56,264 bases of DNA from Actinomycetes bacterium. GTDB lineage: Bacteria > Actinomycetota > Acidimicrobiia > Acidimicrobiales > RAAP-2. This document shows, piece after piece, positions 9,131-19,519 of this stretch. Every line of letters begins with the position of its first letter. The stretch's first letter is position 1. A program made the position numbers and the translations under genes. The stretch covers positions 1 to 56,264 of the forward strand of contig JAKADK010000009.1 of NCBI GenBank assembly GCA_021820665.1, in the 5' to 3' direction. Below the pieces are notes generated by a model. That model saw nothing but the letters and a program-made list of their open reading frames with translations, was not told the DNA's origin and made no database searches.

Positions 9131-9397
9131 ATGGCGCTCGACCCGTTCCTGCTCGATATCCTCGTGTGCCCGGAGGACAAGGGCTCGTTGGCGTACCTCC
9201 CCGACGAGGACCGGCTCTACAACCCCCGGTTGCGGAGGAGCTACCCGATCCACGACGGGATCCCGGTGATGCTGGTCGACGAGTCCGAGCCGGTCGACGA
9301 TGCCGAGCACGCCCGGCTCATGGAGCTGGTCCGTGCCGGGGCCCGGATGACCGGCCCCCCGACCGATGCCGGGCCACGGGACGGCGGGGGACGGTGA
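9131..9397 (+). CDS. Trm112/UPF0434-like small zinc-ribbon-type protein
   Basis: An 88-residue protein beginning MALDPFLLDILVCPEDKG and containing the DGIPVML segment, both diagnostic of the UPF0434/Trm112 family. Only one cysteine (Cys13) of the usual zinc-ribbon set is obvious, so it may be a metal-free member, as in many actinobacteria. In other bacteria such proteins are found beside sugar-phosphate or lipid-A genes; no defined role can be given here. It starts 2 bp after the manB stop and its own stop overlaps the next gene start as GTGA, so it is co-translated within the manB operon. Confidence 0.85.
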   Translation: MALDPFLLDILVCPEDKGSLAYLPDEDRLYNPRLRRSYPIHDGIPVMLVDESEPVDDAEHARLMELVRAGARMTGPPTDAGPRDGGGR

Positions 9398-10440
9398 TCG
9401 GCGGGCCGGACTCGCTCGGGCCGGACTCGCTCGGTCTGTGGGACGCACTGCTCGGGCTCCCTGCCCAGGTGGCCGAGGCGGTGGCAGCGGCAGAGGCGCT
9501 CCCCGCGCTGCCCCGCCGTGAGCAGGTGGAGCACGTGGTCGTCCTCGGGGTCGGTGGCAGCGGCGACGCCGGCGACGTCGCGGCCACCGTCGCCGCGCCG
9601 TTCCTCCCGGTCCCGATCACGGTGGTGAAGGACTACGAGCCTCCCGAGTACGTGGGCTCGGGAACGCTGGTGTTCGCCCTGTCGTGGTCCGGTTCCACAG
9701 AGGAGACGATGGAGGCGGCGACGGCGGCCTACGAGGCGGGTGCCTTCCTGGTCGTCGTCGCCGGCGAGGGAACGCTGCTCGAAAGTGCTCGAGAGTGGTG
9801 CGTGCCGTGGGTGCCCATCCCGTCGGCCCTGCCCGGATCACGCCCGGCGATCGGAGCGCTCGCGGTTCCGGTGCTGGTGGTCCTCGAACAGACAGGGCTG
9901 TACCGGGGCGCGAGCCACTGGGTCGCCGAGGCGGTGGCGCAACTCCGCCGGCGTCGTGACGAGCTGGCGATGCACGGGGGTGTCGCCGAGGCGGTGGCGC
10001 GGCGCATCGGCCGGACCATCCCGCTCGTCCACGGTGTCCACGATCTGGGGGCGACCGCGTCGCGGCGCTGGAAGGCCGTCGTCAACCAGTACGCGAAGAC
10101 GCCGGCGTTCTCGAACGTCTACCCGGCGCTGTGCCACGACGAGGTGGCCGGTTGGGGGCAGCACGGGGACGTCACCCGGCAGGTGATCACCCTGGTGTCG
10201 CTCCGGCACGACGGCGAGCACCCGCAGGCCGCTCTCCACGTGGACGAGGTCGTCGAGGAGCTGCGGGAGGTGGTGGCCGACACGGTCAGCGTTCGGGCCG
10301 GCGGGGAGGGGGCGCTGGCCCAGTTGCTCGATCTCGTCATGGTGGGCGACGCCGTGGCACTCCATCTGGCCGCGGCTGCGGGGATCGATCCGGGCCTCGC
10401 TCCCATGATCGAGGCACTGCGGATGCCGTCGGGCGGCTGA
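9394..10440 (+). CDS. SIS-domain phosphoglucose/phosphomannose isomerase
   Basis: A 348-residue protein with an SIS sugar-isomerase fold: the N-terminal Rossmann-type segment VVLGVGGSGDAGD (about 49-61), the phosphate-binding SWSGSTEET (about 97-105), and a C-terminal PGI/PMI-type domain with the NQYAKTPAFSNVYP stretch. It probably interconverts fructose-6-phosphate with glucose- or mannose-6-phosphate, supplying the mutase encoded two genes upstream. GTG 9394 overlaps the Trm112-like stop (GTGA). The open frame reaches further upstream but only as a shadow of the previous gene. Substrate choice between glucose and mannose cannot be read from the sequence. Confidence 0.85.
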   Translation: MIGGPDSLGPDSLGLWDALLGLPAQVAEAVAAAEALPALPRREQVEHVVVLGVGGSGDAGDVAATVAAPFLPVPITVVKDYEPPEYVGSGTLVFALSWSGSTEETMEAATAAYEAGAFLVVVAGEGTLLESAREWCVPWVPIPSALPGSRPAIGALAVPVLVVLEQTGLYRGASHWVAEAVAQLRRRRDELAMHGGVAEAVARRIGRTIPLVHGVHDLGATASRRWKAVVNQYAKTPAFSNVYPALCHDEVAGWGQHGDVTRQVITLVSLRHDGEHPQAALHVDEVVEELREVVADTVSVRAGGEGALAQLLDLVMVGDAVALHLAAAAGIDPGLAPMIEALRMPSGG

Positions 10441-10536
10441 CGTCGGCGCCGGTGGGTCTGCACCGGGAGCGGGAGCGGTCGATGTTGCGGGACGGTGACG
10501 GGAACATGGCGGACCCGTGAATTCGCAATCACCCCG

Positions 10537-10564
10537 TGGACGTGGGTGACGAGGGGCGTACACT
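10537..10564 (+). promoter_or_regulatory. Promoter of the Cys-rich small ORF / hpf leader
   Basis: TGGACG (10537-10542) and TACACT (10559-10564) are separated by 16 bp. The -10 box ends 6 nt before GTG 10571, as expected for a leaderless transcript. Confidence 0.5.
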
Positions 10565-10570
10565 GCACGG

Positions 10571-10669
10571 GTGAGCTGTGTGCGGGTCTGTGGTTGCAAG
10601 TCGAGGCCAGTCGCAGGCGAAACGACCCACGTAAGGCAACACCTGGTTGCTGAGCATGGTGCGGCTTAG
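10571..10669 (+). CDS. Candidate leaderless small protein, Cys/His-rich
   Basis: GTG 10571 to TAG 10667-10669 encodes 32 residues beginning MSCVRVCGCKSRP and ending in HVRQHLVAEHGAA. Three cysteines (residues 3, 7, 9) lie in the first nine codons and three histidines follow in the C-terminal half, which could bind a metal; alternatively the Cys codons could make it a regulatory leader peptide. A TACACT -10 box ends 6 nt upstream, giving a leaderless start. No homologue is recognised. Support is only the promoter fit and composition, so the call is tentative. Confidence 0.35.
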   Translation: MSCVRVCGCKSRPVAGETTHVRQHLVAEHGAA

Positions 10670-10689
10670 GAGTAAGACCTGCCCGTGCC

Positions 10690-10708
10690 GCCCCCGATCG
10701 TCGGGGGC
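10690..10708 (+). terminator. Strong hairpin after the small ORF
   Basis: GCCCCCGA (10690-10697), loop TCG, TCGGGGGC (10701-10708): an 8-bp stem 20 nt after the small ORF stop. No T-run follows. It could be an attenuator stem or part of a larger leader fold. Confidence 0.45.
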
Positions 10709-10940
10709 CGGCGGAGAGGGGATGACGCGCCCGGCACGGTGCCGCAGGGCTGGGCCGGCTGAGCCGGGTCTCCCGGTCGCCGGCACCGGGGCGCAACGCC
10801 TCCTGCAGGCGAGTGTGGGGTCAAAGACCAGGTCAGCCGCCCGCAGCTCACCGGCCCACACGCACGGGACGGCCGTGCCGGGATCGAGCCCGGAGGGATG
10901 CCGCCGGAGAAGGAACCGACCGTAGAAGGGGATCACCTGT

Positions 10941-10970
10941 AGCACCGAGAAGCACCGAGCAACACCGATC
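10941..10970 (+). repeat. Three 10-bp tandem repeats before the hpf ribosome binding site
   Basis: AGCACCGAGA, AGCACCGAGC, AACACCGATC are consecutive and followed by CAGAGGAGG. A possible -10 box (TAGCAC, 10940-10945) overlaps the first unit. Confidence 0.6.
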
Positions 10971-10986
10971 CAGAGGAGGCGAACAC

Positions 10987-11361
10987 GTGGACGTCGTCAT
11001 CGCGAACGGGAGAAGGCTTGTGCCAGACGAGATGCGGGCCCTGATCGAGGAGAAGGTGGTCCATCTGGGTCACCTCTGTCCTCACCTGGACCGGGCCCAG
11101 GTGAGCTTCACCGAGGAGCACAACCGCAGGATCCCCGACCGGGAACGCTGCGAAGTCGTGATGAAGGGGCATGGCCGGGTTCTCCGCGCCCATGCCGCAG
11201 CCCGGGATCCCCTGGTTGCCGTCGACCTGGTCGTGGAGAAGCTCGAGCACCAGTTGGAGAAGCAGAAGGGCAGGCTGGTCGGACGGTCGCACCCGCGCCA
11301 CCGGGCGAGCCCGCGGGTGAGGCCGGAAGGTCGCCCCGAGCGTCGCATCGCATCGGCATGA
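10987..11361 (+). CDS. hpf: Short-form ribosome hibernation factor (HPF/RaiA-like)
   Basis: A 124-residue protein with the beta-alpha-beta-beta-beta-alpha fold pattern of the S30AE/HPF N-terminal domain: MDVVIANGRRLVPDEMRALIEEKVVHLG, then AQVSFTEEHNRRI and the helix VDLVVEKLEHQLEKQKGRL. It binds the 30S subunit in stationary phase and blocks mRNA and tRNA sites. Long HPF proteins carry an extra C-terminal dimerisation domain of about 60 residues; here the sequence ends in a basic tail instead, so it is a short form. GTG 10987 has a strong ribosome binding site, AGAGGAGG (10972-10979), unlike the many leaderless genes nearby. The open frame extends upstream but there is no family similarity there. 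secA follows, the common actinobacterial order. Confidence 0.85.
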   Translation: MDVVIANGRRLVPDEMRALIEEKVVHLGHLCPHLDRAQVSFTEEHNRRIPDRERCEVVMKGHGRVLRAHAAARDPLVAVDLVVEKLEHQLEKQKGRLVGRSHPRHRASPRVRPEGRPERRIASA

Positions 11362-11488
11362 CCTGAGCAGGGGGCCCGGCTGGCCGCCGCCCTCGGCAGT
11401 GCCCCGTGCGCGTCCGCCGGTCGCCGTGCGCCGCGGCCGACCCGGTCGTGGCAGTGTCGGACGGCCGCGGGCAACCCGGTCGCGACAG

Positions 11489-11494
11489 TAGAGT
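11489..11494 (+). promoter_or_regulatory. -10 box of secA
   Basis: TAGAGT ends 9 nt before ATG 11504, with no Shine-Dalgarno sequence between them. secA therefore has its own near-leaderless promoter in addition to any read-through from hpf. Confidence 0.5.
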
Positions 11495-11503
11495 GGGATC
11501 CCC

Positions 11504-14272
<2,769 letters not shown>

Positions 14273-14273
14273 C

Positions 14274-15434
14274 ATGCCCCCGGCCGACACCGGCCACCGC
14301 TCCGGCGGGGCCCCCGAGCTCGGTGACGTCGGGGAGGCGATCGAGGTGCTCTCGGCCCGCCTCGAGGAGGCTCGCCGCTACCTCGGCGCCGACCACCTGG
14401 CGGTCCGGCGTGCAGAGCTCGAGGACCTGGCTTCCAGCCCCGACCTGTGGGACGACCCCGAGCGTGGTCGGGAGGTCACGACCGAGCTGGGTCGGGTGAC
14501 CGAGGACCTCGAGGCGCTCGCCTGGCTCTCCGAGCGGATCTCGGACGCCGAGACCCTCGTCGAGCTCGGGCGGGAGGAGGGGGACGCCTCGCTCGACGGT
14601 GAGGTGGCAGAGCTCGTGGCCCAAGTGGCCCGCCACCTCGACGACCTGGAGCTGCGGGCGCTGTTCTCCGGGGAGCACGACGAGCGTGACGCGGTGGGGG
14701 AGATCCACGCCGGTGCGGGGGGCACCGACGCCCAGGACTGGGCGGAGATGCTGCTGCGGATGTACACCCGGTGGGCGGAGCGCCGCGGCTTCGCCATCGA
14801 GATCGACGAGGCGACCCCCGGTCAGGAGGCGGGCCTGCTCTCGGCGACGTTCGTCGTGAAGGGCCGGTACGCGTTCGGCCTGCTGGCGGCCGAGCGGGGC
14901 GTCCACCGACTGGTGCGGATCTCGCCGTTCGACGCCCAGCACCGGCGGCAGACGAGCTTCGCCTCGCTCGACGTGGTGCCGTTCCTGGAGGACGTCTCTG
15001 GAGAGGTGGAGATCGACGAGAAGGACCTGCGGATCGACACCTACCGGTCGTCGGGGGCCGGTGGCCAGCACGTCAACAAGACGGACTCGGCCGTTCGCCT
15101 CACCCACCTCCCCACGGGGATCGTTGTCTCGTCCCAGAACCAGCGCAGCCAGTACCAGAACAAGGCGAAGGCCATGCAGATCCTCGGAGCCAAGCTGGCG
15201 GAGCGGCAGCGAGCGGAGCGTCAGGCCGAGATCGACTCCCTCGGGGGCGACCGGGCGGACAACGCCTGGGGGAACCAGATCCGTTCCTACGTCCTCGCGC
15301 CCTACCAACTGGTCAAGGACCTGCGGACCAACGAGGAGACCGGGAACGTCGACAGCGTGCTCGACGGGGACATCGAGTTCCTGATCGAGGCGGAGCTCCG
15401 CCGCCAGGCCGATCTCCGATGGCGGGACCGGTAG
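14274..15434 (+). CDS. prfB: Peptide chain release factor 2
   Basis: Recognises UGA and UAA stop codons and triggers peptide release. The 386-residue product has the stop-codon determinant Ser217-Pro218-Phe219 (in ISPFDAQH) and the catalytic GGQ at 263-265 in [16 protein letters not shown]. The N-terminal coiled-coil domain spans about residues 20-110. There is no in-frame UGA or frameshift site in the 5' part, so the autoregulatory programmed frameshift of many bacterial prfB genes is absent. ATG 14274 lies 1 bp after the secA stop. The first 15 residues are extra compared with common RF2 starts, so a slightly later start is possible. Confidence 0.96.
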   Translation: MPPADTGHRSGGAPELGDVGEAIEVLSARLEEARRYLGADHLAVRRAELEDLASSPDLWDDPERGREVTTELGRVTEDLEALAWLSERISDAETLVELGREEGDASLDGEVAELVAQVARHLDDLELRALFSGEHDERDAVGEIHAGAGGTDAQDWAEMLLRMYTRWAERRGFAIEIDEATPGQEAGLLSATFVVKGRYAFGLLAAERGVHRLVRISPFDAQHRRQTSFASLDVVPFLEDVSGEVEIDEKDLRIDTYRSSGAGGQHVNKTDSAVRLTHLPTGIVVSSQNQRSQYQNKAKAMQILGAKLAERQRAERQAEIDSLGGDRADNAWGNQIRSYVLAPYQLVKDLRTNEETGNVDSVLDGDIEFLIEAELRRQADLRWRDR

Positions 15435-15488
15435 GCACCCGGTAGGCGGGCGGAGGGCGGGGTTCCCCACCGGGTCGTGCCGACGGGG

Positions 15489-15494
15489 TAGCAT
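15489..15494 (+). promoter_or_regulatory. -10 box of ftsEX
   Basis: TAGCAT overlaps the in-frame ATG at 15493, which rules against that codon as the ftsE start and supports ATG 15544, giving a short leader of about 40 nt. Confidence 0.45.
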
Positions 15495-15543
15495 GGCGCC
15501 GCCGCAAGGTTGTGCCCCGACGTGCCCGCGGCCACCAGCTCCC

Positions 15544-16323
15544 ATGATCCAGTTCGAGAACGTCACGAAGACGTACAAGGGATCGACGGTTGCGCTCCGC
15601 AACTGCTCCGTCGATATCGAGAAGGGCGAGTTCGTCTTCTTGGTGGGGCCATCCGGCTCCGGGAAGACGACGTTCATCCGCTTGCTGTTGCGCGAGGAGC
15701 TTCCCGACTCGGGGCGGATCTGGGAGGCGGGCCGCGAGATCGGGAAGCTCCCGAAATGGCGCATCCCGTACCTCCGGCGGAACATCGGCTGCGTGTTCCA
15801 GGACTTTCGCCTGCTGCCCAGTAAATCGGTCTTCGAGAACGTCGCCTTCGCGCTGGAGGTGATCGGTCGACCGAAGCACGTCATCAACACCCAGGTTCCC
15901 CAGGTGCTCGACCTCGTCGGCCTGTCGAAGAAGCGCGACAACCTGCCCGGCGAGCTGTCCGGCGGGGAGCAGCAACGCGTGGCCATCGCCCGGGCGTTCG
16001 TGAACCGGCCGCTCATCCTCCTCGCCGACGAGCCGACGGGGAACCTCGATCCCACCACGAGCCTCGGCATCATGCGGCTGCTGGACCGGATCAATCGCAC
16101 CGGCACCACCGTGGTCATCGCCACCCACGACGCCGGCATGGTCGACCAGATGCGTCGGAGGGTCATCGAGCTCGACCGCGGTGTCCTGGTCCGCGACCAG
16201 GCGCGGGGCGTCTACGGGCTCGACGGCTCGGTGTCGGCCGCCGGGGCAGGGTCGCCGACCGGGCTGCCCACCGAGGCGGCGCCCGAGGGTGGGCCCGACG
16301 GCCCGATGGCGGCGGAGGCCTGA
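15544..16323 (+). CDS. ftsE: Cell division ATP-binding protein FtsE
   Basis: ABC ATPase of the FtsEX complex, which controls peptidoglycan hydrolases (RipC-type in actinobacteria) at the septum. The 259-residue product begins [13 protein letters not shown] and has Walker A GPSGSGKT (35-42), a Q-loop in VFQDFRLL, signature [14 protein letters not shown] and Walker [13 protein letters not shown]. The last 40 residues are an Ala/Gly/Pro-rich extension beyond the usual 220-230 residues, a feature shared with some other actinobacteria. ATG 15544 is preferred over 15493, which overlaps a -10 box. The stop overlaps the ftsX start (TGATG). Confidence 0.96.
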   Translation: MIQFENVTKTYKGSTVALRNCSVDIEKGEFVFLVGPSGSGKTTFIRLLLREELPDSGRIWEAGREIGKLPKWRIPYLRRNIGCVFQDFRLLPSKSVFENVAFALEVIGRPKHVINTQVPQVLDLVGLSKKRDNLPGELSGGEQQRVAIARAFVNRPLILLADEPTGNLDPTTSLGIMRLLDRINRTGTTVVIATHDAGMVDQMRRRVIELDRGVLVRDQARGVYGLDGSVSAAGAGSPTGLPTEAAPEGGPDGPMAAEA

Positions 16324-17210
16324 TGGCCGTCTCGATGAGGTACGTCTCCCGCGAGGCCACGACCAACCTGTGGCGCAACCGGATGATGACGGTCGCCGCC
16401 GTCCTCACCGTGGCGGTGTCGCTGGCGCTGGTCGGGTCCGCGCTGCTCTTGAAACAGGGCGCCGCCCACGCCACCGAACGATGGCAGCAGGGCGTGAACG
16501 TCGTCGTCTTCGTGGACGCCGGGGCCAGCCACTCGGAGTTCACCTCGATCGGTCGCCAGCTTGACCAACTGCCCTACGTGAGATCGTGTACTCCCCGCAG
16601 CCAGGCATGGGACTACAACGAGGCCCGGAGCATCGAACCGGCCGAGGTGTTCCAGGCGCTGACGCCGGCGATCACCCCGTCGTCGTGGAGATGCGCGCTG
16701 AGCCAGCCCTCGGAGGCGTCCCTGATCGTCCAGCAGTTCAGCGGCAAGCCGGGGGTGCAGCACGTCGCCTCGCCCAGTGCCCAGATCCGGACCATGGAGA
16801 CGGTGATCCACGTGCTCCAGTGGGCGTTCCTGGCCGTGGCGGCCATCCTGCTGCTCTCGGCATCCGTGCTCATCTTGAACACCATCCGGATGGCGATCTT
16901 CGCCCGCCGGCGGGAGGTGTCGGTCATGAAGCTCGTCGGTGCCACGAACTGGTTCATTCGGCTGCCGTTCATGGCCGAGGGCCTGGTCCAGGGTCTGCTC
17001 GGCTCGCTCGTCGCCGTTCTCGTCGTGCTCGGCCTGTACTTCGGCCTCCTCGACCAGACGAAAACCGCGGCGAACCAGTCGTCGCTCATCGTCCAGATGT
17101 CGCTCGGAGGAGCCGAGGTGGCGGTCACCTGCATCGTGGTGCTGGTGGTGGGGGTGTTGGCCGGCGTGATCGGATCGGCGCTCGCGGTGCGCCGGTTCCT
17201 CGACGTCTAG
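16323..17210 (+). CDS. ftsX: Cell division protein FtsX
   Basis: Membrane partner of FtsE. The 295-residue protein has a cytoplasmic N-terminal segment with the family motif LWRNRMM (about 17-23), membrane helix 1 (about 24-44), an extracellular domain to about residue 158 that binds cell-wall hydrolases, and three more helices (about 160-185, 215-240, 260-288). The segment between helices 2 and 3 contains RRREVSVMKLVGATNWFIRLPF, typical of FtsX. It overlaps ftsE by one base. smpB, which often follows ftsX in actinobacteria, is absent; a convergent hydrolase gene overlaps the last 4 bp instead. Confidence 0.95.
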   Translation: MAVSMRYVSREATTNLWRNRMMTVAAVLTVAVSLALVGSALLLKQGAAHATERWQQGVNVVVFVDAGASHSEFTSIGRQLDQLPYVRSCTPRSQAWDYNEARSIEPAEVFQALTPAITPSSWRCALSQPSEASLIVQQFSGKPGVQHVASPSAQIRTMETVIHVLQWAFLAVAAILLLSASVLILNTIRMAIFARRREVSVMKLVGATNWFIRLPFMAEGLVQGLLGSLVAVLVVLGLYFGLLDQTKTAANQSSLIVQMSLGGAEVAVTCIVVLVVGVLAGVIGSALAVRRFLDV

Positions 17211-18511
17211 CGAGGGCAGCGAGCCCGCGCCGGCCCGCCGGCGATGCGGCGGGCGATCCAGGCCAGGATCGTGCCACTGGCCGCGCCGAGGACCGAGTCG
17301 TGCGTTGCCCCCGCGACGACGTCGAGTGCGGCGGGGTCCCGTTCGGCGCGGCACAGGCGATCGACGACCAGCCGGCGCGTCTCGCCGGCAGGGATGATCC
17401 GGTCGGCGGCTCCCTGGACCACCATCGTCGGAACCCGTAGTGGAGCGAAGCCGGGTCGGTTGGCGTCGAGGGCGGCCCGCACCGCCGGGAGGGCGGACCA
17501 TCCCGGCTCGAACACGCGGTCGACCGGGATGGTCGCGAACCGGGCCGCGGCCGCTCCCGAGCAACCGGACGCGAGCGCCGCAGCGATCCTGGTCGCCGAT
17601 CGGGTCAAGACCCGGTCGGCGGGGAACCCGGGATCGGCCTCCGACCATGCCCATACGGCCATGACGGCGAAGCCGGTGGCCGGATCGGCGTGGCGAGCCG
17701 GTGGCAGGGGGGCGAGCTCGGACACGTCGGCGACGGGGGCGACGGCGACGACGCCGGCCAGGGTGATCCCTGGGGCATCGCTCCCGGCCATCTGGCCGGC
17801 GAACAGCGCGGCCTGCCCGCCCTCGGAGTACCCCAGCACGACGACCTTCCCCGAGATGCGGGCGGGATCGAGTGCCCGAGCCGCCTCGGCGGCATCGAGG
17901 ACGTCGGCGCCCTCGACCGGGCCGTCGAGGTACGAAGGCGTCCCTGGGCTGCCGAGACCCTGGTAGTCGGTGGCGGCGACGACGTCCCGAACGGCCACGA
18001 GCCGGTGCACCAGGGGGATCGACGCGGTCCCCTGCAGCGACGGGGCACAGCCGACGGCGAGCCCGGTGGTGCCGTGAGCCCAGGCCACGACGGGAAAACC
18101 GCCCGGTGGTGGCGTTCCGCCGGGAACGACCACCATGCCCGAGACGGCCACGTCCGTGCCGGCGGCCGACCGGGAGCGGTACAGGACGCGGTAGGCACGC
18201 GATCCGCGTGGGAACCCGGTGCCGAGGGGGATCGTCTGCCATCGGACCAGGGATCCGGCGGGCGCGGGCACGAGCGGTGTCGGCGGGCGGTAGAACAGGC
18301 CGGGAGCCAGCTCGTCGAGAGGCACGGTGGCCGACGGGCCCGGAGTGGGCGGGACGAGACCGGCTGCCGGAACCGGGGCGGCTACCGCATCGGGCGACCG
18401 CACCGTCGCCGCGGTGCGATCGTGGGCCGGAGCGCCGCAGCCGGAGGCCAGGCACAGGACGCCGGTGAGCGGGACGGCGGCGACCCGTGCCCTCCAGGTC
18501 CAGCGCGCCAT
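17207..18511 (-). CDS. Secreted lipase-like alpha/beta hydrolase, putative lipoprotein
   Basis: A 434-residue alpha/beta-hydrolase of the secretory lipase type. The N-terminus is a signal peptide with arginines (3-9), a hydrophobic stretch and a lipobox-like LASGC, so Cys25 is a probable lipid anchor. The nucleophile elbow is GYSEGGQ with Ser228; a late Asp in VVQGAADRIIP and a His in GATHDSV complete the probable triad. AHGTTG forms the oxyanion loop. It likely cleaves acyl esters outside the membrane; natural substrate unknown. The 3' end overlaps ftsX by 4 bp in convergent orientation. The start at 18511 is the only good candidate before the signal peptide. Confidence 0.85.
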   Translation of the reverse strand: MARWTWRARVAAVPLTGVLCLASGCGAPAHDRTAATVRSPDAVAAPVPAAGLVPPTPGPSATVPLDELAPGLFYRPPTPLVPAPAGSLVRWQTIPLGTGFPRGSRAYRVLYRSRSAAGTDVAVSGMVVVPGGTPPPGGFPVVAWAHGTTGLAVGCAPSLQGTASIPLVHRLVAVRDVVAATDYQGLGSPGTPSYLDGPVEGADVLDAAEAARALDPARISGKVVVLGYSEGGQAALFAGQMAGSDAPGITLAGVVAVAPVADVSELAPLPPARHADPATGFAVMAVWAWSEADPGFPADRVLTRSATRIAAALASGCSGAAAARFATIPVDRVFEPGWSALPAVRAALDANRPGFAPLRVPTMVVQGAADRIIPAGETRRLVVDRLCRAERDPAALDVVAGATHDSVLGAASGTILAWIARRIAGGPARARCPR

Positions 18512-18569
18512 GGGGGATCACGCTAGCCAGGCACCGGCGGTTGGTGGGGCATTGGCGGCACCGCCGCGA

Positions 18570-18594
18570 CCAGGTGAGGTGCCACCAGGTGAGG
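18570..18594 (+). repeat. Direct repeat upstream of the nucleotidyltransferase
   Basis: CCAGGTGAGG occurs at 18570-18579 and 18585-18594, with a 15-bp period. It lies in the divergent promoter region between the lipase-like gene and the sugar nucleotidyltransferase and could be a regulator site. Confidence 0.5.
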
Positions 18595-18644
18595 CACCGC
18601 TGGTCGGCGCGGCGCCGAGGGAACCGGCGGGTCGGGACACCGCC

Positions 18645-18650
18645 CACTAT
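18645..18650 (+). promoter_or_regulatory. -10 box of the nucleotidyltransferase gene
   Basis: CACTAT ends 10 nt before GTG 18661. The alternative ATG at 18649 overlaps this box, which favours the GTG. Confidence 0.4.
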
Positions 18651-18660
18651 GCTCCGAGCG

Positions 18661-19461
18661 GTGAAGGGCGTGATCCTCGCCGGTGGGACCGGCTCCAGGC
18701 TGCATCCGCTCACCCGCATCACCAACAAGCATCTCCTCCCGATCTACGACCGGCCCATGATCAACTACTGCATCGAGGCGGTCGTCGGGGCAGGGATCAC
18801 CGAGATCATGGTGGTGACCGGCGGCACCCACGCCGGTGAGTTCCTGAGGCTCCTCGGCAACGGCCACGAGTACGGCATCGACCGGCTCAGCTACGGTTAC
18901 CAGGAGCGTCCCGGCGGTATTGCCGAGGCGCTGGGTCTAGCCGAGCGCTTCGTCGGGGACGATCCCGTGCTCGTCATGCTGGCGGACAACGTCGTGGAGC
19001 GGTCGATCCGGCCCATGGTCGACGCGTTCAGGTCCGACCCGCACGGGGCGCGGATCCTCCTCACGCCCGTGGAGGAAGACGCACACCTCCGCCACCTCGG
19101 TGTGCCGGTGTTCGGCGAAGACGGCCGGATCACCGCCATCGTCGAGAAGCCCGAGCACCCGCCGTCCCACTTCGGGGTGACGGGGATCTACTGCTACGAC
19201 GCCGGCGTCTTCGGCGTCATCCCCACGTTGGAGACGTCGGGACGGGGGGAGCTGGAGATCACCGACGTCAACAACCACTACATCGCCGAGGGCCTGATGG
19301 GCTACGACGTCCTGGAGGGCTTCTGGGGAGACGCCGGCGAGTCGATCGACGCCTACTACGTGGTGAACGACTTCGTCCGGCTCCACGGGGTCAACCGTGC
19401 CGGTGCGGACCGCGTCGAGGACGACTGCACCGACCTCACCGGCGCCGACCGGGCAGGCTGA
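18661..19461 (+). CDS. Sugar-1-phosphate nucleotidyltransferase (RmlA-like)
   Basis: A 266-residue protein starting MKGVILAGGTGSRLHPLTR, the nucleotide-binding signature of glucose-1-phosphate thymidylyltransferases. NKHLLPIYDRPMI and LADNVVE (in place of LGDNI) match the RmlA core, and VEKPEHPPS followed by GVTGIYCYD is the sugar-binding part. It activates a hexose-1-phosphate, probably with dTTP, for deoxysugar or envelope polysaccharide synthesis. It is shorter than RmlA (about 290 residues), lacking part of the C-terminal region. No other dTDP-sugar genes are nearby. ATG 18649 is an alternative start but overlaps a -10 box. Confidence 0.85.
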   Translation: MKGVILAGGTGSRLHPLTRITNKHLLPIYDRPMINYCIEAVVGAGITEIMVVTGGTHAGEFLRLLGNGHEYGIDRLSYGYQERPGGIAEALGLAERFVGDDPVLVMLADNVVERSIRPMVDAFRSDPHGARILLTPVEEDAHLRHLGVPVFGEDGRITAIVEKPEHPPSHFGVTGIYCYDAGVFGVIPTLETSGRGELEITDVNNHYIAEGLMGYDVLEGFWGDAGESIDAYYVVNDFVRLHGVNRAGADRVEDDCTDLTGADRAG

Positions 19462-19478
19462 TACCCCCCGAGCCGCGC

Positions 19479-19519
19479 TCCCTCTCCCTCTCCCTCTCCC
19501 TCTCCCTCTCCCTCTCCCT
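19479..19519. repeat. (TCCCTC)n microsatellite, G-quadruplex-capable
   Basis: Six perfect TCCCTC units and a partial seventh lie between the convergent nucleotidyltransferase and AarF-like genes. The minus strand reads (GGGAGA)n, with seven GGG runs and AGA loops, matching the classical four-run G-quadruplex pattern. The last repeat abuts the AarF-like stop codon (19518-19520), so the tract is in that gene's 3' untranslated region. Confidence 0.85.

Larger units (their letters stand above)
10441..10986. other. 546-bp intergenic region upstream of hpf
   Basis: The longest gap in the window. It holds a promoter (10537-10564), a candidate leaderless 32-codon Cys-rich ORF (10571-10669), an 8-bp stem hairpin (10690-10708), several mutually complementary octamers (10683-10880), a 10-bp triple repeat (10941-10970) and the hpf ribosome binding site (10972-10979). 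No known riboswitch, tmRNA, RNase P or SRP RNA signature was found. Confidence 0.6.

Noticed and set aside
10452..10520. A 22-codon frame after the SIS-domain gene (GTG 10452 to TGA)
   Set aside because: It has no ribosome binding site or -10 box and is Arg/Glu-biased by composition. It is likely chance.
10865..10905. tRNA T-arm-like sequence (GGGATCGAGCCC) in the hpf leader
   Set aside because: No matching acceptor, D or anticodon arm can be folded around it, so it is not a tRNA or tmRNA.
10925..10940. GGATCACCT (10930-10938) resembling the 3' end of 16S rRNA upstream of hpf
   Set aside because: A 9-nt match is expected by chance about once in a window of this size, and no rRNA sequence surrounds it.
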